DNA of 64,000 nt from an uncultured Paraprevotella sp. (GTDB lineage Bacteria; Bacteroidota; Bacteroidia; Bacteroidales; Bacteroidaceae), in NCBI GenBank assembly GCA_900548345.1, contig URKA01000004.1, positions 1 to 64,000 on the forward strand, in the 5' to 3' direction. The first letter of the stretch is position 1. Every line of letters starts with the position of its first letter. The position numbers were made by a program, and so were the translations under genes. Shown here piece by piece: positions 1 through 7,383 of the stretch. The notes beneath the pieces were generated by a model. It worked only from the letters and a program-made list of their open reading frames with translations. It did no database searches and was not told where the DNA came from.

Positions 1-32
1 TTCCGGAGGGGTGTCCCTCTCGTTTGCGGTTG

Positions 33-64
33 CAAAGGTAGGCACTTTTTTGTTTCCCACCAAA
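33..64 (-). promoter_or_regulatory. Leftward promoter at the window edge
   Basis: Read on the minus strand, TTTG (64-61) and TACCTTTG (40-33) are separated by exactly 20 bp. This matches the Bacteroides -33/-7 consensus (TTTG, about 20 bp, TAnnTTTG). The driven gene lies left of the window and is not visible. Confidence 0.6.
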
Positions 65-114
65 TGTTTTGAAGAAAAAATTTCAAGGCGGGTGAAAAAA
101 GAATAAGAAGATGG

Positions 115-151
115 CACGCCGAGGACGCGGATACTGCGGATTTACGCGGAT
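115..151 (+). repeat. Single-arm GCGGAT dispersed repeat
   Basis: This 37-bp stretch has three GCGGAT hexamers starting at 127, 136 and 146, a spacing of 9 then 10 bp. It closely resembles the left arm of the hairpin at 51920-51956, which has the same length and hexamer spacing. It probably belongs to a dispersed intergenic repeat family; no gene is associated with it. Confidence 0.6.
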
Positions 152-198
152 TTTTGGCCTTTTCTTATCATCTGGTTTTCAAGATAATACAAACGCCA

Positions 199-288
199 AA
201 ACGCTCACCTGTGAAGAGCCGGCTCTTCACAGGTGAGCGTTTCGTTCTTCACAGGTCGCCATTTTACTCTTCACAGGGCTGCGTTTTT
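199..288 (+). repeat. 22-bp interspersed array: one inverted and three direct units
   Basis: Bases 199-220 and 221-242 form a perfect 44-bp palindrome with no spacer. The right arm is the first of three direct units: TCTTCACAGG starts at 224, 246 and 268, an exact 22-bp period, and each copy is followed by a T-rich stretch. The same layout recurs at 38096-38185. No gene is convincing in the 531 bases left of the toxin-antitoxin pair, which hold only this array, the GCGGAT repeat and two promoters. Confidence 0.75.
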
Positions 289-471
289 AAGGGGGCCTGA
301 TTTCCGCATGGGGAGTTTTGGTGAACACCTCTTTATATATACGCGAGAGAAGAGAAGCATTGTTCTAAAAACCTTAACAGATTGCTTAAACAAAGAAACT
401 ATTCCCTCTCACATCCATTATCGCTATCCCGGTTATCTGCCGCCTCATACAGATTGTATGAAAAAAAATGA

Positions 472-500
472 TTGAAATATAGAAGAATATATTATCTTTG
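472..500 (+). promoter_or_regulatory. Promoter of the VapBC-type operon
   Basis: TATCTTTG at 493-500 matches the Bacteroides -7 element TAnnTTTG. TTG at 472-474 lies 18 bp upstream. The antitoxin ATG is at 532, giving a leader of about 25 bases with an A-rich purine stretch before the start. Confidence 0.6.
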
Positions 501-531
501 CGGATATTAACCATAAAAAGGAAATAAGAAT

Positions 532-786
532 ATGAAAGCATCTGTCTCACTGAACGGGATTTTATCCTTTATCAACTCCTTATCACTCAGTGCGGGAAAT
601 AAGTTGTGGCTCGGAGAACGGCTGCTTGAAGAGGCCAAGCAAGAACTGGCGGAAACAGCCGACAGGACAAATGAAATGCTGGACAAACATTTCGACGTAT
701 GGAGAGATAACCGCAGTACTGAAGAAATCATCAATGATTTGAAGAGTGGCAGGAAAAACCGCGAACAGCCATTGAGCTTTGATTGA
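532..786 (+). CDS. Putative antitoxin of a VapBC-type pair
   Basis: This 84-residue protein starts at an ATG behind a TATCTTTG promoter and an AAAAGGAAAT purine run. It lies 7 bases upstream of a PIN-domain toxin gene. It is charged and mainly helical in character, with an N-terminal stretch (SVSLNGILSFINSLSLS) and an acidic/basic C-terminal half ending in KSGRKNREQPLSFD. Small proteins in this position usually bind DNA through the N-terminus and mask the toxin active site with the C-terminus. I do not recognise the antitoxin family, so the role rests on context: same strand, order antitoxin then toxin, nearly touching genes. It probably represses its own promoter together with the toxin. Confidence 0.7.
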   Translation: MKASVSLNGILSFINSLSLSAGNKLWLGERLLEEAKQELAETADRTNEMLDKHFDVWRDNRSTEEIINDLKSGRKNREQPLSFD

Positions 787-793
787 ATCAAAG

Positions 794-1201
794 ATGAAGC
801 CGAGATATCTTTTAGACAGCAATATATGTATTTACATCCTACGCGGTAGGAAAGGACTGCGTAAGTTACTCCAACAGAAAGGATGGGACAATTGCTGCAT
901 ATCTGAAATGACCGTCGCTGAATTGCTTTACGGGGCGGCATGTAGCAATGATGCGGAACGCAACAAACAAGAGGTACTTTCCTTTTGCAATGATATACAA
1001 GTGCTTCCTGTGGGGGACGTACTTGAAGAATACGCGCGACAGAAAGCTATGTTACGAAAAAAAGGTACCCCGATAGACGACTTTGATTTGTTCATTGGTT
1101 GCACGGCTGTAATAAACCACTGCATCATGGTGACAGAAAACGTGAAACACTTGCAACGTATTGAAAATATATGCATTGAGAATTGGATTGACGCAATGTG
1201 A
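794..1201 (+). CDS. vapC: VapC-like PIN-domain ribonuclease toxin
   Basis: This 135-residue protein has the acidic layout of PIN nucleases: Asp8 in LLDSNICIYIL, Glu43 in EMTVAELLYG, and Asp95/Asp96/Asp98 in PIDDFDLFIG, with a C-terminal VTENVKHLQRI segment. PIN toxins cut RNA, often initiator tRNA or rRNA, with Mg2+ held by these acids. The frame is open from a TTG at 779 inside the antitoxin gene. The ATG at 794 is preferred because it gives the usual VapC N-terminus MKPRYLLDSN and avoids overlap. It is cotranscribed with the upstream antitoxin and followed by a strong hairpin terminator. All catalytic acids are present, so it should be active when not bound by the antitoxin. Confidence 0.85.
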   Translation: MKPRYLLDSNICIYILRGRKGLRKLLQQKGWDNCCISEMTVAELLYGAACSNDAERNKQEVLSFCNDIQVLPVGDVLEEYARQKAMLRKKGTPIDDFDLFIGCTAVINHCIMVTENVKHLQRIENICIENWIDAM

Positions 1202-1211
1202 ATATCTCAAG

Positions 1212-1256
1212 AAAAAGGGAACCGCCCCACTGTTCACGTGAGACGGTTCCCTTTTT
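1212..1256. terminator. Bidirectional terminator after vapC
   Basis: A perfect 13-bp stem (1212-1224 with 1244-1256, core AAAGGGAACCG) encloses a 19-base loop and ends in a run of T on both strands. It separates the plus-strand toxin operon from the convergent minus-strand gene ending at 1285. Confidence 0.85.
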
Positions 1257-1284
1257 TTAAAATATAGCCAACAGGCGTTGCCGC

Positions 1285-1476
1285 TTACCAGAGGTCCCAG
1301 TTGGTATTTTCGTTAAGCTCGGCTTCCCATATCCCGTCCGAAGCGTTACCGCCATCCGTCAGGCCCGTATCGCCGCCGGACACGCTAATGAGGCATATAG
1401 AACCGTCGGCCGCCATATCCATCACCTCCATACGGGGTGTCATATATTCCCTTTTCATTGTCTTGTATGTTTTCAT
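1285..1476 (-). CDS. Small uncharacterised protein with SVSGGDTG motif
   Basis: This 63-residue protein starts 14 bases downstream of the stop of the large LamG protein on the same strand, behind an AAAAAAGTAT leader, so it is likely the second gene of that operon. It has no signal peptide. The N-terminal half is basic with TPRMEV, followed by a hydrophobic CLISVS and then a glycine- and aspartate-rich stretch (SGGDTGLTDGG). The C-terminus is acidic and ends in NWDLW. Bacteroides genomes carry many similar short proteins with a TPxMEV-type start, all without known function. The leader-plus-glycine-rich layout recalls a precursor peptide, but no maturation enzyme or dedicated transporter is adjacent. 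Function unknown. Confidence 0.65.
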   Translation of the reverse strand: MKTYKTMKREYMTPRMEVMDMAADGSICLISVSGGDTGLTDGGNASDGIWEAELNENTNWDLW

Positions 1477-1490
1477 GGTTGATACTTTTT

Positions 1491-3404
1491 TTACTTGATT
1501 ACTTTCTTGCCCTCTACAACATAGATGCCTTTTTTCAAGCCATCCAATGCCTCACACTGCTTCACGCCGCTCTTCACTTTCACGCCGGAGAGGCTGTATA
1601 CATCCACCGTCCTGTATCCATCCGGCACTGCACCGCCGAGAACGTCCTCCACCGAGGTGACCACACCGTCGATATCTATCTGCATGCGGTTCAACTCGCC
1701 CGTTACAGAGGATTCGATATAGGCACGGAAGCCTTTCAACGTCACTTTTTGCACGCTGTTTTCCGTATCCGCCAGGTAGAAGGCATTGTTGTTGATGAAG
1801 AACGCGCCGTCCGGAACGACGCCTTTCGCATAATTGCCCTTCATGGTCACACCGTTTGAATAGATATCGTTCATTGAGGACTGAAGAGCCACACCGCTCA
1901 CCTTGATTTCACTTACAGGAACGGACACCTTTACTATATAGGGCTTACCGGGCTCGATGGCATCGACCTGGGTGAATTTCAACGTGGCATGGTCTGTGCC
2001 CACCGTAGCTTCGTCCAGCACCCGGACCTCCTTGATGCCGTTGGCTGACAGCTGCTCCGATGTCATGGGGAACGGAACGCAGAAGGTGTTCCATACATCC
2101 TGCCTCATAGCACGCTTCACCTTAACCACATTATAGAATGCCACAACCGGTGCCGTTGTTTCATCTTCTTCGGAAAACTCCACAGAAGACCCTAAATATT
2201 CCAAACGCACATCGGCCAAACCACACCACACATTCGTATTCGCATCCGTTGCATGTATTCCGAGCCTCAACTTGCCACCTGTTACGGCACAATCAACCGA
2301 CACATATTCAAACCTTGTCTGGGTAATTGCCGTACTCCCTTCATTGGCAAAGAACTCAAAGCCTTCGGCACAGGCACAATTCTCAGGCAATGCAACCGCA
2401 TTACGTCCTCCCACATAAGCCGTAGCCCGATACATACCATCAGGAAGACCGGAAAGTTCCTGATAAAGCACATCCACACCTTTTTGGGGATTATTATTAG
2501 TATTACTTTCCACAAACGTACCGTTATAAATACCGTCACTATTCCAGTGGGCATATTCAAAAACGCCCCTTACAGCACCCCCACTCCATCCATCCGAATT
2601 ATACTCGGCACATGAAGCATTTGTCAGCAAATACGTGAATCCTAAAGTCTGCCCTTCGGTCATTTCTTTTGCAGCCGCGGAAAATTCAGTCCAATTCTTA
2701 TTTTGCTCTTTATATAATTGCTTAACCTCTTCGTCAGTCAATCCCTGAGTATAAAAAGTCAAATCGTCCACAACTCCCGTAAATGTACCCATGTTGGTAA
2801 TCTCACCCAAACAGAAATTACCGGCACTTTGGATTTGTGACAATATATCAGAGGAATTACCGGTTCCGATTGATACCCCATTATTGTAAAGAGTATAATT
2901 TCCGTTCCCGTCTATACATACAGTCAACATATACATCGCATCCTCTGCAAGGACATTAGAGTGGTTGGACCCACCTATGACGAATTTATTTGCCCACAGA
3001 CTAAAAGAAGAATTTCCGTCAAAGCTCCAAACCGCATCGTTACTGCCACCAAAAGAAGATTCTCTACGCACCCAGACCGAGACAGTTGCACCAGAAGACA
3101 TGTCTTTATCCTTAAAAGGATTAGCCATACGCACATAAGTATTGTTTGCATTTCCACCTGTACCACAACTAAAACGCAGGACATGATTATCAAGCATCTT
3201 CACAATGTCGGGAGTGGCATTTCCTTGTCCGTCACCTCCGGACCTATGCTCTCTTGCAGTAAACACAGTATAATCCTCATCCTCGAAATCATAATACGCA
3301 AGTTTGGATGGCAACGTGACATTTTCATCTTCGGCATACACATCTTGTGTTCCCATACCGGCTACCGCCATCAACAAAGCCGTAAAAAATAATTGTGTCT
3401 TCAT
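1491..3404 (-). CDS. Secreted LamG-domain protein with C-terminal sorting-like tail
   Basis: This 637-residue protein has a signal peptide ending near VYAEDE. Residues about 60-230 look like a LamG/concanavalin A-like jelly roll, with WVRRESSFGGSNDAVWSF, the typical GVVDDLTFYTQGLTDEEVKQL ending and KLAYYDFED at the front. A second beta-rich region follows at about 260-400, consistent with another carbohydrate-binding-like module, then a beta-sandwich stretch. The end has the form VYSLSGVKV...GLKKGIYVV, also seen in three other secreted proteins in this window and like type IX secretion sorting tails. No catalytic domain is visible, so binding of glycan or matrix is the likeliest role. It heads a two-gene unit with the 63-residue peptide downstream. 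Confidence 0.8.
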   Translation of the reverse strand: MKTQLFFTALLMAVAGMGTQDVYAEDENVTLPSKLAYYDFEDEDYTVFTAREHRSGGDGQGNATPDIVKMLDNHVLRFSCGTGGNANNTYVRMANPFKDKDMSSGATVSVWVRRESSFGGSNDAVWSFDGNSSFSLWANKFVIGGSNHSNVLAEDAMYMLTVCIDGNGNYTLYNNGVSIGTGNSSDILSQIQSAGNFCLGEITNMGTFTGVVDDLTFYTQGLTDEEVKQLYKEQNKNWTEFSAAAKEMTEGQTLGFTYLLTNASCAEYNSDGWSGGAVRGVFEYAHWNSDGIYNGTFVESNTNNNPQKGVDVLYQELSGLPDGMYRATAYVGGRNAVALPENCACAEGFEFFANEGSTAITQTRFEYVSVDCAVTGGKLRLGIHATDANTNVWCGLADVRLEYLGSSVEFSEEDETTAPVVAFYNVVKVKRAMRQDVWNTFCVPFPMTSEQLSANGIKEVRVLDEATVGTDHATLKFTQVDAIEPGKPYIVKVSVPVSEIKVSGVALQSSMNDIYSNGVTMKGNYAKGVVPDGAFFINNNAFYLADTENSVQKVTLKGFRAYIESSVTGELNRMQIDIDGVVTSVEDVLGGAVPDGYRTVDVYSLSGVKVKSGVKQCEALDGLKKGIYVVEGKKVIK

Positions 3405-3527
3405 CTTTTTGTTTTTATCAGATTAATGTATCATCGAATAATCAGTTCCTTTCTTTGTGTCATTCCTAATCCGGCAAGAGTCCAAACCGACAAACGGAAA
3501 CATCTCCAAGCTCCAGGAAGATATTGG

Positions 3528-3535
3528 CAAAAGTA
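3528..3535 (-). promoter_or_regulatory. Probable -7 element for the LamG protein gene
   Basis: On the minus strand this reads TACTTTTG, matching TAnnTTTG. It lies about 120 bases upstream of the ATG at 3404. I see no clear -33 TTTG at the right distance. Apart from this and the terminator at 3682-3715, I see nothing in the 330-base gap 3405-3734. Confidence 0.4.
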
Positions 3536-3681
3536 TATGAAAACACAGGCTTGCAGGTTGAAAATCCTTTCAAAAAGGTGGAATATCGATTCATCGGCCT
3601 GAAAATCCACTTCGGACAGTCCTATTCTTATTCCGGACACCCATATCCAATCGACTTTTTCATGTCCGGACGTAGCAAAAC

Positions 3682-3715
3682 AAAGAAGGCGCATCATTGC
3701 TGATACGCCTTCTTT
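3682..3715 (-). terminator. Terminator of the triple-repeat protein gene
   Basis: AAAGAAGGCG (3682-3691) pairs perfectly with CGCCTTCTTT (3706-3715) around a 14-base loop. On the minus strand the stem runs into TTTGTTTTG. It lies just beyond the stop at 3735. Confidence 0.75.
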
Positions 3716-3734
3716 ATTTTATATGACAAGGTGA

Positions 3735-6497
3735 TTACTTCACCACTTTCTTTACTTGATTGCCTTGTTTCACCACATAGATACCTTTGGCCAAACCGTT
3801 CAGGCTATCGCCTACCTTCACGCCACCCAAGGTATACACCTCTACCTGAGCATCATTCTCCAGAGCGGCCTCTACATTTTCTACGGCAACAGGATTACCC
3901 AAGACATATTCAGTGGGAGATTTGATACCCGGCACGCTGAAATAGGCTTCAAGACTTCCGTAAATCAGAAGCTCACGACCAAGATTTGTCGGATTATCAC
4001 TCAGATTCAGCGCTGTACGGATCTCTGTTTTGCTCGGAAGCTGAACAGGAACGCACAAGGCGGGGTCGGTCACACCGGCTTCTGCGGCAAGCAAAAGATT
4101 GGCCTGCGAAATCGTCTCTACGGATGTCAAATCAAATACAGCGTCTGCGCTGATAGAACCTCCGTTCACAAGACCGACAATCACACCTTTCACCCAATAT
4201 GTTTCTTTCGGGTTCTGCAACTTCATCACATCGGCAACCGTATAAGGATTCTCCTTCGAGCCTTCGCCTTCAAACGCAACAGCCTTACCCGTCAATGCTA
4301 TAGTCACAGCCTCTGCCAAACCACCACCAGAGATGGTCAAAGTTCCGGCATAATCACCTCCTTCCGTAGGAGCAAACACAACGTTAAGCACTGCATTTTC
4401 CGCACCGTCCTTGGCAATTGTTGTCGTCTCGCAAGAGAAACCATTGCCTTCGATGGAAACGGTCAAATCATCGGTCAGGTCGGAACCGGAAATCGTCACG
4501 TCCTTGCTTGCTGTGCCACCGATTTTAGCCAAACCGAAATCTACCGATGCGGGAGCCGTCACAGCAGGGTCATTACCCACCTTTACCAATTCGTATTCCG
4601 TAGCGTTCTTGACGCCCGGCACACCGAAATATGCAGTAAGGTCACCATTAATCAGGAGCTCACGACCAAGGTTTGCCGGGTTGTCGCTCAGGTTCAAAGC
4701 TGTACGAATATCACCGACAGGCAGCTGCACGGGAACACACAACGCGGGGTCGGTCACACCGGCTTCTGCGGCAAGCAAGAGATTACTATTGGAAATCGTC
4801 TCGGCAGATGACAAATCAAATATAGAACCGTCACTGATAGATTTTCCGTTTATTAAACCTACAATCACACCTTTTACCCAATATGCCTTATTCGGATTCT
4901 GCAACTTCATCACATCGGCAACCGTATAAGGATTCTCTTTCGAGCCTTCACCCTCCAATGTAACACACTCGCCCGTCAAAGCAACCGTCACAGCTTCGGC
5001 AAGACCGCCACCGGAAATGGTCAATGTTCCGGTATATTCACCTTCAGCCGTAGGAGCCAACACCACATTCAGCACTGCACCCTGAGCAGCTTCGTCTTTA
5101 GCAATCGTTGTAGTCTCGCAAGAGAAACCTTCACCAGCAATAGCAACCGTCAAATCGCCGGTCAGGTCTGTACCGATAATGGTCACATCCTTGCTTGCAG
5201 TTCCACCAACTTGAACCAAGCCGAGGGATACCGATGCGGGAGCCGTCACAGCGGGGTCATTACCCACCTTTACCAATTCGTATTCCGTAGCGTTCTTGAT
5301 GCCCGGCACACCGAAATATGCAGTAAGGTCACCATTAATCAGAAGTTCACGACCAAGGTTCGCCGGGTTGTCGCTCAGGTTCAAAGCTGTACGGATCTCT
5401 CCGGCAGGCAGCTGCACAGGAACACACAACGCGGGGTCGGTCACACCGGCTTCTGCGGCAAGCAAGAGATTAAGATTGGAAACCGTCTCGGCAGACGTCA
5501 AATCAAAAATAGAGCCGGTGCTGATGGACTGGCCGTTCACAAAACCGACAATCACGCCCTTCACCCAATACTTCTGGTTCGGGTTCTGCAGCTTCATCAC
5601 ATCTTCAATCGTATAAGGATTCTCCTTTGAGCCGTCGCCCGTCAGAGCCACAGCAGAACCGGTCAAGGCTACAACTACAGGTTCGGCAAGACCGCCGCCT
5701 GAGATGGTCAATGTACCGGAATAATCACCTTCAGCCGTAGGAGCGAACTCCACACTCAGTTCCGCGCCCAAAGCAGCGTCATCTTTGGGAATCGCGGTGA
5801 ATTCGCAAGAGAAGCCTTCACCTTCAATGGCCACCGTCAAGTCATCTGTCAGGTCTGTACCGGTAATGGTCACATCCTCGCTTACGGTTGTTCCTGCCTG
5901 AACCGAGCCAAATGCCACCATTGAAGGAGCCTTCACAGAAGGAGCCGGAGTCTCGCCGGAAGCCAGTTTCGTCACCTTGATGTCATCCAAAAAGAAACGA
6001 GCCTTACTTGCCTGATAACCGGAAATCGTAATCTTTGAAGCTGTCGTACCCTTCACTTCCAAAGAAAACTCTTTCAAGTTGGCTGCATAAGGAGCCGGTC
6101 CGTTGGGGATGTCAGTCACTTCCACAGTTTCTTGGTCATCCACAGACACCTTCAAGATATTCTTGTCCTTGCTCCACGCACAAGCCTTAAAACTTAAGGT
6201 ATAAGTCGCATTTGGATCAGACAAGTCCAAAGCCGGAGTTGTTATGGAACCGAGTGCAGAGGAAGAACCGAATTTCATATTACCCTCGCCCACATACGCC
6301 TTAACTGATGTCCAGCCTGGAGTCAACGTACAATCATCCATTGATGAGACTCCCGTCGACGGATTATCCGGCTGTGCAGACGTACACTTGCTGAAATCCT
6401 CTTCCAGCAGTACCGTCTGTGCCATGGTATTGCCAGCCACAAAGACCAACATCAGCCACAGCAAGTTCTTGAATAAAGTACAATTTCTCATAAGCAT
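3735..6497 (-). CDS. Secreted protein with three ASH-like plus DUF6359-like repeats
   Basis: The frame is open from 6557, but a promoter at 6533-6564 lies inside that stretch, so the start is ATG 6497 or 6491, giving about 920 residues. A signal peptide ends at NTMAQ. An N-terminal beta-sandwich (EEDFSKC...ARFFLDDIKV) resembles adhesin/carbohydrate-binding jelly rolls. Then come three near-identical units of about 229 residues. Each has an Ig-like half of the choice-of-anchor D/ASH type (FGxxxxGTxxSxDVTIxGxDLTxDLTVxI) and a DUF6359-like half (GxGSKENPYTxxDVMKLQNP, YWVKGVIVG). The tail VYTLGGVKV...GLAKGIYVV matches the neighbouring LamG protein. A surface adhesin or matrix protein is the inferred role; no enzyme motif is visible. 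Confidence 0.8.
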   Translation of the reverse strand: MLMRNCTLFKNLLWLMLVFVAGNTMAQTVLLEEDFSKCTSAQPDNPSTGVSSMDDCTLTPGWTSVKAYVGEGNMKFGSSSALGSITTPALDLSDPNATYTLSFKACAWSKDKNILKVSVDDQETVEVTDIPNGPAPYAANLKEFSLEVKGTTASKITISGYQASKARFFLDDIKVTKLASGETPAPSVKAPSMVAFGSVQAGTTVSEDVTITGTDLTDDLTVAIEGEGFSCEFTAIPKDDAALGAELSVEFAPTAEGDYSGTLTISGGGLAEPVVVALTGSAVALTGDGSKENPYTIEDVMKLQNPNQKYWVKGVIVGFVNGQSISTGSIFDLTSAETVSNLNLLLAAEAGVTDPALCVPVQLPAGEIRTALNLSDNPANLGRELLINGDLTAYFGVPGIKNATEYELVKVGNDPAVTAPASVSLGLVQVGGTASKDVTIIGTDLTGDLTVAIAGEGFSCETTTIAKDEAAQGAVLNVVLAPTAEGEYTGTLTISGGGLAEAVTVALTGECVTLEGEGSKENPYTVADVMKLQNPNKAYWVKGVIVGLINGKSISDGSIFDLSSAETISNSNLLLAAEAGVTDPALCVPVQLPVGDIRTALNLSDNPANLGRELLINGDLTAYFGVPGVKNATEYELVKVGNDPAVTAPASVDFGLAKIGGTASKDVTISGSDLTDDLTVSIEGNGFSCETTTIAKDGAENAVLNVVFAPTEGGDYAGTLTISGGGLAEAVTIALTGKAVAFEGEGSKENPYTVADVMKLQNPKETYWVKGVIVGLVNGGSISADAVFDLTSVETISQANLLLAAEAGVTDPALCVPVQLPSKTEIRTALNLSDNPTNLGRELLIYGSLEAYFSVPGIKSPTEYVLGNPVAVENVEAALENDAQVEVYTLGGVKVGDSLNGLAKGIYVVKQGNQVKKVVK
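3890..5935 (-). repeat. Three tandem coding repeats of about 687-690 bp
   Basis: The segment GATGCGGGAGCCGTCACAGC occurs at 4546 and again at 5233, an exact period of 687 bases (229 codons). A diverged equivalent lies near 5932. Long stretches between copies differ at few positions, for example the VTDPALCVPVQLP region. Such identity favours unequal recombination that changes the number of repeats in the surface protein. Confidence 0.75.
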
Positions 6498-6532
6498 GAA
6501 ATTTAAATAGTAAATAATGATGTTAATTGTAA

Positions 6533-6564
6533 CAAATGTACGAAATACATTCGACAACGAGCAA
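6533..6564 (-). promoter_or_regulatory. Promoter of the triple-repeat protein gene
   Basis: On the minus strand TTG (6564-6562), 21 bp, then TACATTTG (6540-6533) match the Bacteroides consensus. The predicted transcript start near 6526 lies downstream of the first in-frame ATG (6557), which excludes that ATG as the start. Confidence 0.65.
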
Positions 6565-6643
6565 TCCCAATTACTAAAAATAGTAAAAAAGAGGAAATTA
6601 CCCCCTCCGCAAGGCCCGGATGTTACATACAGACTACAAAAAA

Positions 6644-6661
6644 GGAAGCATTACCGCTTCC
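6644..6661 (-). terminator. Terminator of the Spy-like gene
   Basis: GGAAGC (6644-6649) pairs with GCTTCC (6656-6661). On the minus strand the hairpin is followed by a run of six T. It lies about 40 bases beyond the stop at 6704. Confidence 0.65.
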
Positions 6662-6703
6662 CCTAAAAAATATCAGCCGTCGGCCGTATCATACCTCCTT
6701 GTT

Positions 6704-7252
6704 TCACCAATCGGAATCACCGCCAAAGCCCTCCGGCATACCACCGAAGCCACGCCCGCCCTGACGGCCGCCGTTCTGCCCGTTACGGGCAGGTGCGCCA
6801 CGCATCCCACGGGGAGAGTCCATCGGTATGAAGATTTTCACCAACTGTTTCGGCGACAATATTTTGGAGAATTCTTCATAATACTTCTTCTCCGTCTCAA
6901 GACGGTTATAAGCATCCACTATCGACTGCGCCTTGCGAGCGAACTCCGCCTGAATACGTGCCGACGCGTCCTCATCCGTCATGTCGGTTTCTTTTTTTAC
7001 TGCATCTGCCTGCGGTTGCATATCAGCCAGGCGGTGTTTCCTCACATCCTGCCTGTAATTCTTGAACAAAGACACAAACATCGCGCGCTTCTCATCCTTC
7101 AGACCGAATTCATCAGCCAGTTTCTCCACACGCCTGTCCGACATTTCATCCATTCTTCGCGCACGAACGTCGCCTCCACTCTTTTGTGCCGTTGCCGGAA
7201 GCATAAGACCGCACAGGCAAAGGCACATCATAAAAAATCTGATTTTTCCCAT
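6704..7252 (-). CDS. Spy/CpxP-like periplasmic protein
   Basis: This 182-residue protein has a signal peptide (MCLCLCGLMLPATAQ). The mature helical region (about 30-130) is rich in charged residues, with LADEFGLKDEKRAMFVSLFKNY and a second helix ending YYEEFSKILSPKQLVKIF. This is the layout of the LTxxQ-motif Spy/CpxP fold and of the related DUF4890-type proteins common in Bacteroides. Such proteins are periplasmic chaperones or envelope-stress sensors. The C-terminus is a glycine/arginine-rich disordered tail (GGRQGGRGFGGMPEGFGG). Family members often sit behind an ECF sigma factor and anti-sigma gene, but none is present here and the gene has its own terminator. The family assignment is good; the exact role is inferred. 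Confidence 0.75.
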   Translation of the reverse strand: MGKIRFFMMCLCLCGLMLPATAQKSGGDVRARRMDEMSDRRVEKLADEFGLKDEKRAMFVSLFKNYRQDVRKHRLADMQPQADAVKKETDMTDEDASARIQAEFARKAQSIVDAYNRLETEKKYYEEFSKILSPKQLVKIFIPMDSPRGMRGAPARNGQNGGRQGGRGFGGMPEGFGGDSDW

Positions 7253-7383
7253 TTCTTTTCTTCTTTTGTATTAAACTCCATTACGGTCATCAGCCACCAC
7301 ACTCCGCCCCCAAAAGCGAAATAACCAGCCGGCCTTATACCTTATATATATAAGACCATAAAAAAAAGAAAAGGTTTAAAGGA

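Noticed and set aside
199..288. CRISPR array
   Set aside because: Units are directly abutting, diverge and have no spacers; no cas genes are in the window.
233..475. 80-codon plus-strand frame
   Set aside because: It starts inside the 22-bp array, has no ribosome binding site or recognisable domain, and ends in low-complexity sequence.
3756..5630. Plus-strand frames opposite the triple-repeat protein
   Set aside because: They repeat with the same 687-bp period as the real gene on the other strand and look like shadows.
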